Of a DNA stretch of 64,000 bases, positions 34,520 to 43,875 are shown in pieces. Position 1 is the first letter of the stretch. Each line of letters starts with the position of its first letter. A program made the translations under genes and the position numbers. This DNA comes from JBFMHP01 sp040752855 (lineage in GTDB: Bacteria; Pseudomonadota; Gammaproteobacteria; RBG-16-57-12). Where the stretch lies: NCBI GenBank assembly GCA_040752855.1, contig JBFMHP010000042.1, forward strand, positions 62,001-126,000, written 5' to 3'. The notes beneath the pieces were generated by a model. The model saw only the letters and a list, made by a program, of their open reading frames with translations. It ran no database searches and was not told the origin of the DNA.

Positions 34520-35353
34520 ATGGCGACCTATGCCATCGGCGATGTGCAAGGCTGTTTCGATGAATTGCAGGCGCTGCTGGCGCAGATCCAATTCGATCCC
34601 GCGCGCGACCGGCTGTGGTTTGTCGGCGACCTGATCAATCGCGGGCCGCATTCGTTGGAGACCCTGCGCTTCGTAAAGGACCTGGGCACGTGCGCCATCA
34701 CCGTGCTCGGCAATCACGACCTGCATGCCCTGGCGGTGGCCGAGACCGGCCGGCCGCTCAAACCGCAGGATTCACTCACCGCGCTGCTGGCCGCCCCCGA
34801 TCGCGACGAGCTGCTGGACTGGCTGCGCCGCCAACCGCTGCTGCATCACGATGCGCTACTCGGCTTCACCCTGATCCACGCCGGCCTGCCGCCGCAGTGG
34901 GATCTCGCCCAGGCCCAGGCCTGCGCGCGCGAGGTCGAGGCGCTGCTGCGCGGTGATCGCTATCATGAGTTTTTTCCACATATGTATGGCGATGAGCCGG
35001 CGCAGTGGGATGACGCGCTGCGCGGCTGGGACCGCATCCGTTTCATCGTCAATTGTTTCACCCGGTTGCGCTATTGCACGGCCGACGGCCACTGCGCCAT
35101 GCTGCCCAAGGGCGCGCCCGGCACGCAGCCGGCGGGGCTGCTGCCGTGGTTCGCGGTGCCGCAGCGGCGCAGCCGCGAGGCGCGCATCGTTTTCGGCCAC
35201 TGGTCGACGCTGGGCTTATATCAAGGCCACAACGTGTTCGCGCTCGATACGGGTTGTCTGTGGGGCGGCAGCCTCAGCGCCCTGCGCCTGGAGGATCTGG
35301 CGCTGTTTCAAGTCCCATGCAGCGGTTTTTGCACACCGGGCGAGCCTTGTTGA
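34520..35353 (+). CDS. apaH: Symmetrical bis(5'-nucleosyl)-tetraphosphatase
   Basis: A 277-residue metallophosphatase that splits Ap4A to two ADP and can decap Np4-capped RNA. The motifs are GDVQGCFDEL (residues about 7-16), FVGDLINRGPHSLETLRF near 34, VLGNHDLHALAV near 60 and LIHAGLPPQW near 118, with FGHWSTLGLY near 229 closing the metal site. Length is normal. It converges with folA with only three bases between the stop codons. The usual gammaproteobacterial neighbours rsmA, pdxA and apaG are absent, but folA is often nearby. Confidence 0.96.
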   Translation: MATYAIGDVQGCFDELQALLAQIQFDPARDRLWFVGDLINRGPHSLETLRFVKDLGTCAITVLGNHDLHALAVAETGRPLKPQDSLTALLAAPDRDELLDWLRRQPLLHHDALLGFTLIHAGLPPQWDLAQAQACAREVEALLRGDRYHEFFPHMYGDEPAQWDDALRGWDRIRFIVNCFTRLRYCTADGHCAMLPKGAPGTQPAGLLPWFAVPQRRSREARIVFGHWSTLGLYQGHNVFALDTGCLWGGSLSALRLEDLALFQVPCSGFCTPGEPC

Positions 35354-35356
35354 GGC

Positions 35357-35845
35357 TTAGCGTCTGCGCTCCAGGATCATGAAGCTGTAACTATAGGGAT
35401 TGCGCTCATCGGGCTGGTGGTCGCTACGCTCGATCTCAACCCACAGCTGCGGATCAATTTTGGGAAACCAGGCATCACCGGCGAAGTGCTGATGGATCTG
35501 CGTGATGTAGAGCCGGTCCGCCAGTCCCAGCATCTGTTCATACAAGGCCGCCCCGCCGATCACCATCACCTCCTCGACCGCGCCGGCCGCGGCCATCGCC
35601 TCATCGAGGTGATGCACCACCACCGCGCCTTCCACCGCATAGTCTTTTTCCCGCGTCAGGATGATGTTCAGCCGCCCCGGCAGGGGCTTGCCGATGGATT
35701 CATAGGTATTGCGCCCCATCAGCACGGGCTTGCCCAGGGTGTGGCGGCGAAACCACTGCATGTCGGCGGGCAGTTTCCAGGGCAGCTGGTTGTTGACGCC
35801 GATGACACGGCCCTGGTCCATGGCGGCGATGATGGAAATCTTCAT
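35357..35845 (-). CDS. folA: Dihydrofolate reductase
   Basis: A 162-residue enzyme that reduces dihydrofolate with NADPH. ISIIAAMDQGRVIG opens the protein, NQLPWKLPADMQWFRRHTLGKPVLMGRNTYESIG (about 18-52) holds the catalytic Asp and the NADPH loop, and VMVIGGAALYEQML near 95 is the second nucleotide motif. Size is typical of chromosomal DHFR. The genome also carries a pteridine-reductase-like SDR and a classical ThyA, so dihydrofolate produced by ThyA can be recycled in two ways. Confidence 0.96.
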   Translation of the reverse strand: MKISIIAAMDQGRVIGVNNQLPWKLPADMQWFRRHTLGKPVLMGRNTYESIGKPLPGRLNIILTREKDYAVEGAVVVHHLDEAMAAAGAVEEVMVIGGAALYEQMLGLADRLYITQIHQHFAGDAWFPKIDPQLWVEIERSDHQPDERNPYSYSFMILERRR

Positions 35846-36067
35846 GGCGGTGCGGCTGTTCCGGTGGGCGGGGAGTCATGATAGCCAATCCTCCCGCTTG
35901 CGGCCACTAAAGCTCGCCTCGCGGCGGTCGCTATGTAGGGTAGGCGCGGCGCGGTTGTTGCCGCCGGCGCGATTTGGAACAAACCCAACACCTCATATCA
36001 AGCCCATGCGCCGGCGTTGCAGCCGGGTGGCGGCATGGATGCTGGAGAACCTGGTCGGAGCCGGTGC

Positions 36068-38209
36068 ATGCTGTTTGATCAAGGCCGTGAGAAGCCGCTG
36101 ATCCTGATCGTCGACGATGACGCTATCATGCGTTTGTTCATGCGCGAGGCGTTGGTGCAATCGGGCATGGAGGTGATCGAGGCAGGCGATGGCGAGGAGG
36201 CGTTGGCGCGCTGTGGGCAATACCGCCCTGATCTCGTCACCCTCGATGTCGAGTTGCCGGGCCTGGATGGATTCGCCGTCTGCCAGACGCTGCGCCAGAG
36301 ATTCAACGAACATCTGCCCGTCGTCATGATCACCAGCCACGAGGATGTGGCCTCGGTGAACCTGGCCTATGAGGCCGGTGCGACCGATTTCATCACCAAG
36401 CCGATCAATTGGATGATCCTCGGACATCGCATCCGCTACATCCTGCGTTCCTACGAGACCCTGAAGGCGCTGCGCGTGAGTGAAATGCGCCTGGAAAACG
36501 CCCAGCGCATCGCCAAGGTCGGCGACTGGGAATGGGATCTGGGCAATGACAGGATCTACTGGTCGGAGCAGGTCTTCCGGATCTTCGCCCTGAACAAGGC
36601 GGATTTTTTGCCTACGCCGCTGTCGCTTTTCTCCCGGGTCCATCCCGAGGATGTCGAACGGCTGCTAGAGGTCACCAATAACGCGCTCTATCACGGCGAG
36701 CCCTATTGCGTGGAATACCGCATACTCACGCCGGACAATGACGAGCGCACGGTATTGGCGCAGGCGGAGGTGGTTTTCGGCGCGGACGGCGCGCCGCTCG
36801 GCATGGCCGGCACCTTGGAGGACATCAGCGAACGCAAGCAGGCCGAGGAAACGATCCGCTATCTCGCCTACTACGACATGCTGACGCGCCTGCCCAACCG
36901 TCAGTTGTTCAAGGACCGCCTGACGCAGGCGATCAGCAACGCGCAGCGCACGCAGACGCTGGTCGGGGTGTTTTCCATCGGTCTCGACCGCTTCAAGAAC
37001 ATCAACGAGACCCTGGGGCACAGCGAAGGCGATCTGCTGCTGCAGCAGGTCTCCGAGCGCCTGAAGCGCTATCTGCGCGAAAGCGACAGTGTTGCCCGCC
37101 CGCGTGATGATTTCGGCCTGGCCCGCCTGGGCAGCGACGAGTTTTCGCTGCTGCTCAACGGCATCAGCAATGTCAATGACCTGGCCCTGGTGGCCCAGCG
37201 CATCCAGAACATCTTCATCGAGCCCTTCGTGATCCACAAGCACGAGGTCTTTGTCAGCGTCAGTATCGGCATTGCCGTCTATCCCCTCGATGGCGAGGAT
37301 GCCGAGCCGCTGCTCAAACACGCCGACACCGCGATGAGCCACGCCAAACATGCCGGTCGCAACATCTACCAGTTTTATGCTGAAGCCATGAACCAGCGCG
37401 CCATCGATCGCATGAGTCTGGAAAACAAGCTGCGCCGCGCGATCGAGCGCGAAGAGTTCCGGCTGTATTACCAGCCGCGGGTCGAGATCGCGACGATGCG
37501 CATCACCGGCGTCGAGGCCTTGCTGCGCTGGAGCAATGATGAATTGGGGATGGTCTCGCCGGCCGACTTCATTCCGCTAGCCGAAGACACCGGCCTGATC
37601 GTGCCCATCGGCGCCTGGGTGCTGGAGACGGCGGCCGCGCAGGCCAAGGCATGGCTGGCCCAGGGGCTGGGGGCGATATGCGTGGCGGTCAATCTCTCCA
37701 GCCAGCAATTCCATCGCGGCGGACTGTATGAAACGGTTGCGCGTATCCTGCAACAGTCGGGAGTCGATCCGCAACTGCTCGAGCTCGAGATCACCGAGAG
37801 CATCATCCTGCGGGATACCCAGGAGGTCCTCGCCACGCTGAGCAAGTTCAAGGCGATGGGCATGCGGCTGTCGATGGATGATTTCGGCACCGGCTACTCC
37901 TCGCTGAGTTATCTCCAGCGCTTCCCGCTCGATACGCTCAAGATCGACCGCTCCTTCGTGAAGGACATCCCGGACAATCCGGATGACGTGGCCATCACCT
38001 CGGCGATCATCGCCATGGCACACACCCTCGGGCTGAATGTGGTCGCCGAAGGGGTGGAGACCGCGGAGCAGCTGGCATTTCTGCGCCAGCGCGGCTGTGA
38101 AGAAATGCAGGGCTTTTACTTCAGCCGGCCCCTGCCGGCGGAGGAGGCGGGCGAGCTGATTTCGTGCCATCTCAGGACGAGCCGGCGCGGCGCGAATCAA
38201 GGGAGTTAA
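36068..38209 (+). CDS. Response regulator with PAS, degenerate GGDEF and EAL domains
   Basis: A 713-residue cytoplasmic protein. The receiver domain (residues about 10-128) has LIVDDDAIMR, the phospho-acceptor Asp in VTLDVELPGLDG and FITKPINW. A PAS domain follows (about 150-260; WEWDLGNDRIYWSEQ), then a GGDEF domain (about 275-430) in which the signature is GSDEF, and an EAL domain (about 440-695). The EAL domain has EALLRW, AVNLSSQQFH, ELEITES, DDFGTGYSSLSYL and VVAEGVETAEQL, all as in active c-di-GMP phosphodiesterases. I expect phosphodiesterase activity and a non-catalytic GGDEF. The start at 36068 has GGAG seven bases upstream; a longer reading begins at 36017. It lies just upstream of the cytochrome genes. 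Confidence 0.9.
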   Translation: MLFDQGREKPLILIVDDDAIMRLFMREALVQSGMEVIEAGDGEEALARCGQYRPDLVTLDVELPGLDGFAVCQTLRQRFNEHLPVVMITSHEDVASVNLAYEAGATDFITKPINWMILGHRIRYILRSYETLKALRVSEMRLENAQRIAKVGDWEWDLGNDRIYWSEQVFRIFALNKADFLPTPLSLFSRVHPEDVERLLEVTNNALYHGEPYCVEYRILTPDNDERTVLAQAEVVFGADGAPLGMAGTLEDISERKQAEETIRYLAYYDMLTRLPNRQLFKDRLTQAISNAQRTQTLVGVFSIGLDRFKNINETLGHSEGDLLLQQVSERLKRYLRESDSVARPRDDFGLARLGSDEFSLLLNGISNVNDLALVAQRIQNIFIEPFVIHKHEVFVSVSIGIAVYPLDGEDAEPLLKHADTAMSHAKHAGRNIYQFYAEAMNQRAIDRMSLENKLRRAIEREEFRLYYQPRVEIATMRITGVEALLRWSNDELGMVSPADFIPLAEDTGLIVPIGAWVLETAAAQAKAWLAQGLGAICVAVNLSSQQFHRGGLYETVARILQQSGVDPQLLELEITESIILRDTQEVLATLSKFKAMGMRLSMDDFGTGYSSLSYLQRFPLDTLKIDRSFVKDIPDNPDDVAITSAIIAMAHTLGLNVVAEGVETAEQLAFLRQRGCEEMQGFYFSRPLPAEEAGELISCHLRTSRRGANQGS

Positions 38210-38339
38210 GGGAGCTTTAAAGACTTATTAGGGCTCGTCGATAACAAACTAGCTGTTGCGGAAAGTCTTTGCCACCGGCATCCGCTGCACGGCGGGTGAG
38301 ATGAACAATGAAAACAAAAAACAATAAGGAGCGACTTTG

Positions 38340-39224
38340 ATGAGAATTTTATGGGTGATGCTCGTGCTGCTGGCGTGCCAGGGCGCATGGGCGGAGGATG
38401 CGCCGAGTTATGCCGGGGCCGAGACTTGCTACAAATGCCATAAGGCGATCAAGCAGTCAGGCTACGCGGACACCACGCACGGCAGGATCTTTATGCTCAA
38501 CGCGAGCGGCACCGAGCAGGCGCTCGGTTGCGAGGCCTGCCATGGCCCGGCCGCCACACACGCCAACAGGGCCGGTGAGGATGAAGAAGGGTCGCTGTAC
38601 ATCAACAATTTTGCGAACACCCCCGAAAATGCCGCCTGGATCAACGGCCGCTGCCTGACGTGCCATCAAGGCAAGGGGCATACCCAGAACTGGGAAGCCA
38701 GCGCGCACGCCATGAAAGGGCTGTCATGCGCCTCCTGCCACACCATGCACAGCGGCGACGGCAAGGTCCCGCAGAAGAAATGTGAGAGCTGCCATGTCGA
38801 GCAGCGCGCCAAGATGAATCGCGCCTCGCACATGCCGGTGCGCGAGGGTCTGATGGGATGTACCGATTGCCATAATCCGCATGGCAGCGCCGGCGAACGC
38901 TCGCTCAAGTTCAACACCGTCAATGACGTCTGCTATCAATGCCATGCCGAGAAGCGCGGCCCCTTCCTGTGGGAGCATGCCCCGGTGCGCGAGAGCTGCG
39001 CCACCTGCCATGACCCGCATGGTTCGAGCAACATCTCATTGTTGAAGATGCGGATCAACACCATGTGCCAGAGCTGCCACCAGCAATTCTCGCACGTGAG
39101 TGATCTGTACGACGGCAGCACGACGGCGATCCGCAGTGTGCGGAATACGGTCAAGTCTTGCGTGAACTGTCACTCGATGATCCACGGCTCGAACCATCCG
39201 TCGGGCGCGATGTTCCAGAGGTGA
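38340..39224 (+). CDS. DmsE/MtrA-type decaheme c-type cytochrome
   Basis: A 294-residue periplasmic cytochrome with a signal peptide (MRILWVMLVLLACQGAWA) and exactly ten CxxCH heme motifs: CYKCH, CEACH, CLTCH, CASCH, CESCH, CTDCH, CYQCH, CATCH, CQSCH and CVNCH. The C-terminal GSNHPSGAMFQR is the family ending. Such proteins plug into an MtrB-type barrel and pass electrons through the outer membrane; the barrel gene starts four bases after this stop. The direction (outward to a mineral or acceptor, or inward from Fe(II) or an electrode) cannot be read. The start ATG at 38340 has AAGGAG upstream. The 130-base upstream gap holds an AAAGACTT/AAGTCTTT inverted repeat (38219-38270). Confidence 0.94.
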   Translation: MRILWVMLVLLACQGAWAEDAPSYAGAETCYKCHKAIKQSGYADTTHGRIFMLNASGTEQALGCEACHGPAATHANRAGEDEEGSLYINNFANTPENAAWINGRCLTCHQGKGHTQNWEASAHAMKGLSCASCHTMHSGDGKVPQKKCESCHVEQRAKMNRASHMPVREGLMGCTDCHNPHGSAGERSLKFNTVNDVCYQCHAEKRGPFLWEHAPVRESCATCHDPHGSSNISLLKMRINTMCQSCHQQFSHVSDLYDGSTTAIRSVRNTVKSCVNCHSMIHGSNHPSGAMFQR

Positions 39225-39228
39225 TCCC

Positions 39229-41562
39229 ATGAAAAAGAATCAAGGAAAAAAGATGATGAAGACTTCACTTGCGCGTATGGTCCTGCTGGCCATCGCGGCG
39301 GCACCGGTGATGACCTATGCCGAAGGGTTCGATGGCAGTGTGACCGTGGGCGCCGCGCAAGCAAGCCTGGATGAACCGTCCGCAAAGTTTGGCGAGTATT
39401 CTGGCGTCAGTGACGACGACAGTTGGTTGCTGCTGGACCTGAATCTGATGTATCAGAACGGCTTGACGTATTTCGGCGCCGAAGGCAGCGGTCTCGGCCT
39501 GGATAATCGCCAGCTCGGTCTGAAGGGCGGACGTTACGGACTGTTTGGCCTGAACCTCAACTACAGCGAAATCCCGCGTTTGTATGCAGAGGATGCGAAA
39601 ACCCCATTTGTCGGCGAACTGGATAACAGCTTGGAGTTGCCCGCCGGTTTTGTGCGCGGTGCCACCACCTCCGCCATGACAACGCTGGCGGCCGATGCGC
39701 GCAGCGTAGAGATTGCCACCGACCGCACTACGGAAGATGTGAGTTTCTTCCTGACGCCCAATGAACGCTGGCGCTTTGATTTTGGCGTGGATCGTTACAG
39801 CGTGACCGGGCATAAACCCCTCGGTAGCGCCGTCTTCCACAATGCTTCCGTCTATCTGCCGGTGCAGGTGGATCAGACGATGCAGGCAATCAGGGCCGCA
39901 TTGGGATATCACACTGGCGCGGGGCAATGGGAGTTGCGCTATCGCCATTCCAACTTCACCAACGACGCGCCGGACATCACCTGGAAAAATCCTTTTACCC
40001 AGGTGTTCACCGATGGGCGGATCGACCTGGAGCCGGATAATGAACAACAGACCCTGACTCTGTCCGGCGCATTGAACCTCGATCCAACCACCCGTCTGAG
40101 TGTCATGGCGGAACGCAGCCGCCTGACCCAGGACGATGCCTTGCTGCCGTACACCACCGGCACTAATGGGAACAATCTAAGCCTGTTGCCGGTTGCCAGC
40201 CCGGATGCGGAGATCGATATCTCCCACCTCAACGTGGATCTAACGTCGCGGCCCACCAAACGGCTGAAGATCAACACGCGGTACCACTATCAAAAAACGG
40301 ATAATAAGACCGACTCGCATCTGTTCCAACGTGTCCGAACCGATAGAAACGACGCGCCGTCAGCTACAACTTCAGAGCTTGCAATCTACAGCCTCGCGCG
40401 CGATATCGCCAAGTCGCAGTTCAAGATCGATGCGGACTTCACGGCCAGCGCCAGCACCTCGCTGCACGCAGCCGCCCAGCGCGAGATCAAGGCGATGACC
40501 TATCGCGCCGTGGAAAAGACCAAGGAGACCACCTTGAGTGGCGGTATCACGCAGCGCTTCTCCAGCCTGGCACAGGTAAATCTGGATGTCGCGCGCGCCC
40601 GTCGCGGTGCCGCCAGCGGGTATGATGATGACCGGCTGTTCTCTTCCCTGCACACCTCCGCTTTCCTTTCCGACTCGAACAACAATACTAACGTTGGCAC
40701 TGCGTCCACCAACATGTGTTCTTCGTATGTCGGTCTCTGCGTGCAGGATACCTTCGAAAACAATCCGTATCTGCGCCAGTACGATATCGCCGATCGCAAA
40801 CGCGACACCCTCAACCTGGGGGTCGATCTCTACCCGACGGCGGATGTCGTGGTAGGGATGCGCGTGCGCAAGATCACCGATCGCTACGTCGGCGGCAGCG
40901 AGCTGCTGGGATTGCGTGACAAAGACGACACCAGCGCCACATTGGATGTCGATTACGCCCCGGAAGACGGCGTCAACGTGTTCGGCTACATCACCCAGGA
41001 GCGCGGCTCATTTGACCTTAAAGGTCGCCAATTCGGTCTGAATGCGCGTCAGGGGGCGCTCACGGTGGCCGATAGAGTCCTGGGCTTTGACGATCGCGAC
41101 CTTGATTGGGCGGCGCACAACAAAGACAACATCCTGAGCGCCGGTTTGGGCGGTAGCTACCGGATGTTTGGCGATCGCTTGCTGTTGAAGGCGAAGTATG
41201 ATTACTCCAAGTCCAAAACCGATGTGTCGTATGACGCCAATATGATGTATCAGGTCACCATTACGGGCACTACCTTTAGCTACGCCAAAGTGCCGGTCAC
41301 CGTCACGGATCTGCCGACGGTGACCACCAAATACTCCCGCCTGGAGCTTGGCGGCGAATACGCGCTGCAGAAAAAGATGATTCTAGGGTTGGGCGTGATA
41401 CTGGGCCGGTTCGAGTCCTATGATCCGCTCGTGAACGCGACCGATACCGCGCCGGCGGTGGATGCCGCTTCGACCGGTGCGAGCAATGTGTTATCGCTGA
41501 TTGGTCCGGAGGACGATTACGACTCGACCGTGTGGTACGGCACGCTGACCTACAAGTGGTGA
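39229..41562 (+). CDS. MtrB/PioB-type decaheme-associated outer-membrane barrel
   Basis: A 777-residue outer-membrane protein that sheathes a decaheme cytochrome. A signal peptide (KTSLARMVLLAIAAAPVMTYA) precedes a mature N-terminus GFDGSVTVGAAQAS, followed by many amphipathic beta strands with DRTTEDVSFFLTPNERW, LRYRHSNFTND and LGVDLYPTADVVVGMRV-type repeats. It ends in WYGTLTYKW, an aromatic barrel end. The N-terminal CxxC found in Shewanella MtrB is absent; the only two cysteines I see form a CX6C pair near residues 496-503. The listed start has an AGAGGTGA site; an ATG at 39253 or 39256 is an alternative directly before the signal peptide. Confidence 0.9.
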   Translation: MKKNQGKKMMKTSLARMVLLAIAAAPVMTYAEGFDGSVTVGAAQASLDEPSAKFGEYSGVSDDDSWLLLDLNLMYQNGLTYFGAEGSGLGLDNRQLGLKGGRYGLFGLNLNYSEIPRLYAEDAKTPFVGELDNSLELPAGFVRGATTSAMTTLAADARSVEIATDRTTEDVSFFLTPNERWRFDFGVDRYSVTGHKPLGSAVFHNASVYLPVQVDQTMQAIRAALGYHTGAGQWELRYRHSNFTNDAPDITWKNPFTQVFTDGRIDLEPDNEQQTLTLSGALNLDPTTRLSVMAERSRLTQDDALLPYTTGTNGNNLSLLPVASPDAEIDISHLNVDLTSRPTKRLKINTRYHYQKTDNKTDSHLFQRVRTDRNDAPSATTSELAIYSLARDIAKSQFKIDADFTASASTSLHAAAQREIKAMTYRAVEKTKETTLSGGITQRFSSLAQVNLDVARARRGAASGYDDDRLFSSLHTSAFLSDSNNNTNVGTASTNMCSSYVGLCVQDTFENNPYLRQYDIADRKRDTLNLGVDLYPTADVVVGMRVRKITDRYVGGSELLGLRDKDDTSATLDVDYAPEDGVNVFGYITQERGSFDLKGRQFGLNARQGALTVADRVLGFDDRDLDWAAHNKDNILSAGLGGSYRMFGDRLLLKAKYDYSKSKTDVSYDANMMYQVTITGTTFSYAKVPVTVTDLPTVTTKYSRLELGGEYALQKKMILGLGVILGRFESYDPLVNATDTAPAVDAASTGASNVLSLIGPEDDYDSTVWYGTLTYKW

Positions 41563-41578
41563 GAAGGATGATGCGCAC

Positions 41579-42163
41579 ATGAAGAACATCATGAGTCTAA
41601 ACCGGTTCGCGGCCCTGCTGGTGGCGGGAGCGTTGGTGCCCTTGAACGGCGCGAACGCCTCCGACCCGCGGATCAAGGCCGAACTCGAGGGGCCGCCGGC
41701 GAAGGTGCCGCTGATCAATGTGATCGGCGAGGAAGAGCTGAAAAAGGAATTGGAAGCGAAGTATTACTACTATGTCGGCAATACCAAGTGCCGGCTCTGC
41801 CACCGCGAGTTCTTCTTGGGACGAAAGCAGGATGCGCACGATTACGCGCTGAGAAAGGTCGTCGATGCCGGCTATGCCGACAATCCGCGCTGCCTGGTTT
41901 GTCATGCCACGGGCTTTGGCATCCCCACGGGATTTGTCAGCTTCGAGAGCACCCCGCGCCTGGCCAATGTGCAGTGCGAGGGCTGCCATGGGCCGGGGAG
42001 CGTGCACGTGCAGCGCCGCGACAAGGGTGGGTTTTTGGTGGGCACCGACCGTCCGGATCGCATCAAGGCGATGTGCAAGAGCTGCCATACCAGCCGTTGG
42101 AATCGGTCATACACCGACTTCCACGAGGCGTACAGCAAATATAAAAACGCAAAACCGGAATGA
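41579..42163 (+). CDS. Tetraheme c-type cytochrome (c554-like fold)
   Basis: A 194-residue exported cytochrome with a signal sequence (FAALLVAGALVPLNGANA) and four heme motifs: CRLCH near residue 71, CLVCH near 107, CEGCH near 135 and CKSCH near 165. The CEGCHGPGSVH segment is typical of the cytochrome c554/multiheme family. It follows the barrel gene by 16 bases, so the order is decaheme, barrel, tetraheme. It may be the periplasmic donor or acceptor that links the outer-membrane conduit to the inner membrane; this is inferred from its place and size. Confidence 0.9.
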   Translation: MKNIMSLNRFAALLVAGALVPLNGANASDPRIKAELEGPPAKVPLINVIGEEELKKELEAKYYYYVGNTKCRLCHREFFLGRKQDAHDYALRKVVDAGYADNPRCLVCHATGFGIPTGFVSFESTPRLANVQCEGCHGPGSVHVQRRDKGGFLVGTDRPDRIKAMCKSCHTSRWNRSYTDFHEAYSKYKNAKPE

Positions 42164-42198
42164 GGCCGACGCTGCGATCGGGGTCGGGGAGTTGATAC

Positions 42199-43764
42199 GT
42201 GCAAATGTGGGTTTTCATAAAGAAGCACAACATCGCGGTGCAGCTGCTGGTGCTGATCATCACCCTGTCGTCGCTCTCGGTCTACAATCTGGTGACCCAG
42301 CGTGAATTGCTGTTGCAGCAAATGGAACTCGACTCGCAGGATGTCATCCAGTCGATCACCTCCAGCTTGCAGCGCTTTCAGGATATCAAGTCCACCATGA
42401 GCGTGGAGAAGCTCGTGCGCGACATTTCCCTGGGTCTGGAGATCTTCGAATTCCGCTATCTGGATCAGGAAGGCATCGTGAGGAATTCGATGTTCCACGA
42501 TGAGATCGGCAAGAAGTTCACGCGTGAAAGCTTTCTCAAGGCCCTCGCGCAACCGCACATGATGGACAAGTTCTATTTCGACGAGCGCGACTATGTACCG
42601 GTCATGGCGATCACCTATCCGGTGAAGGTCGAAGACCGGCAGCTCGGCATCATCGACCTGTCGGTGGATATCTCGGAATACAATTACGTCGCAGGCCAGC
42701 AGCCTGAGTTTGCGCTCACGCGCCGTCAGGTCGATATCCGCAATCTGTTGCGCGCGATCACCGGCTCGATCCACAACAGCGTCGAGATCTTCGAAACGGT
42801 CGAGATCAACGCCTTTCTCTCCGCCTATGTGAGCGCCACCCGGAATATCCGCCAGATCTCCATCGTATCCGCCAACGGCACGATTTTGGCGAGCAGTGAT
42901 TTTCACTCCATCGGCAAGACCGTCGACGCGCGCCTCGACGGAGCCACTTCCACCGAACTCATCGAAAGCGGGGGGGAGCTGATCTATCGCATCATCACGC
43001 CGAATACGCAATTTGTGTCGGATAACGGCAGTCTGCTGCTCATGCTGGATGCCGCGCCCTACGCCGCCAATGAAAGGCGCCTGATCTACACCGCCATCGG
43101 CACCAGCGCGCTGACGATTCTGTTTGCCGCGTTCATCGCTTACTCGATCTACACCTTCAACTTGACCCAGGCGCGCATGGAAAACATTCGTCTGGAAGGC
43201 ATGGTGCGCGAGCGCACGCGCGAGATCGAGATCCTGAGCAAGACCGACGCGCTGACCGGGCTGTGGAATCGCGGTCACCTGGAAGAGCATTTGGAGGCGG
43301 AATTCGCCCGCGCCAAGCGCTATGACAACGAACTGACGGTGTTGATGCTCGATCTGGACCACTTCAAGCATATCAACGATACCTATGGACATCTGGCGGG
43401 CGACGAAGTGCTGCGCGAGGCGGCCAAGCGGGTGCGCAAAACCCTGCGCGAAAGCGACTTCGTCGGCCGTTACGGCGGCGAGGAGATCATGGTGATCCTT
43501 CCGGAGACCGGCCTGCTCAACGCTCAGGTGGTCGGCGAAAAGTTGCGCAAGGTCATTGCCGAGGCCACGGTGGAATTCGACGGCAATGAAATACCCATCA
43601 CCACTAGCATCGGCATCAGCGCATTCCATCCGCGCTTCGACAAGGCGCAGAAGATCATCGAGGCCGCCGACGAGGCGCTGTACCAGTCCAAGGCAAACGG
43701 CCGCAACCGCGTCACCGTGATCGACCCCGGCGCTTCCGTGCGCGCAGAGAGCTACGCCATCTGA
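42199..43764 (+). CDS. Membrane-bound diguanylate cyclase
   Basis: A 521-residue protein with an N-terminal membrane helix (VQLLVLIITLSSLSVYNLV), a periplasmic sensor region of about 260 residues with PDC/Cache-like character (ISIVSANGTILASSDF), and a second helix near residue 300 (LIYTAIGTSALTILFAAFIAYSIY). A short coiled linker leads to a GGDEF domain (about 345-510) with RYGGEEIMVILPETG. GGEEI is a catalytically competent signature; an RxxD inhibitory site is not evident. The start is a GTG after GGGGAG; an ATG two codons later is possible. It follows the tetraheme cytochrome by 35 bases and is probably in the same transcript. Confidence 0.92.
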   Translation: MQMWVFIKKHNIAVQLLVLIITLSSLSVYNLVTQRELLLQQMELDSQDVIQSITSSLQRFQDIKSTMSVEKLVRDISLGLEIFEFRYLDQEGIVRNSMFHDEIGKKFTRESFLKALAQPHMMDKFYFDERDYVPVMAITYPVKVEDRQLGIIDLSVDISEYNYVAGQQPEFALTRRQVDIRNLLRAITGSIHNSVEIFETVEINAFLSAYVSATRNIRQISIVSANGTILASSDFHSIGKTVDARLDGATSTELIESGGELIYRIITPNTQFVSDNGSLLLMLDAAPYAANERRLIYTAIGTSALTILFAAFIAYSIYTFNLTQARMENIRLEGMVRERTREIEILSKTDALTGLWNRGHLEEHLEAEFARAKRYDNELTVLMLDLDHFKHINDTYGHLAGDEVLREAAKRVRKTLRESDFVGRYGGEEIMVILPETGLLNAQVVGEKLRKVIAEATVEFDGNEIPITTSIGISAFHPRFDKAQKIIEAADEALYQSKANGRNRVTVIDPGASVRAESYAI

Positions 43765-43875
43765 GTTTCATTCCCTCCGCCCCGGAAACAGTGCGGCGCC
43801 GATCCGTTGTGCGCTACCTCGGGAACAGGGAGGTGCATGTTCCGAGGATTCCGGTGGTTATACTTCAACGAGCTG

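Noticed and set aside
41902..43629. A 575-codon minus-strand open frame opposite the diguanylate cyclase and tetraheme cytochrome.
   Set aside because: It is the mirror of GC-rich coding sequence; the plus strand has clear GGDEF and heme motifs, and the mirror frame shows no recognisable domain.
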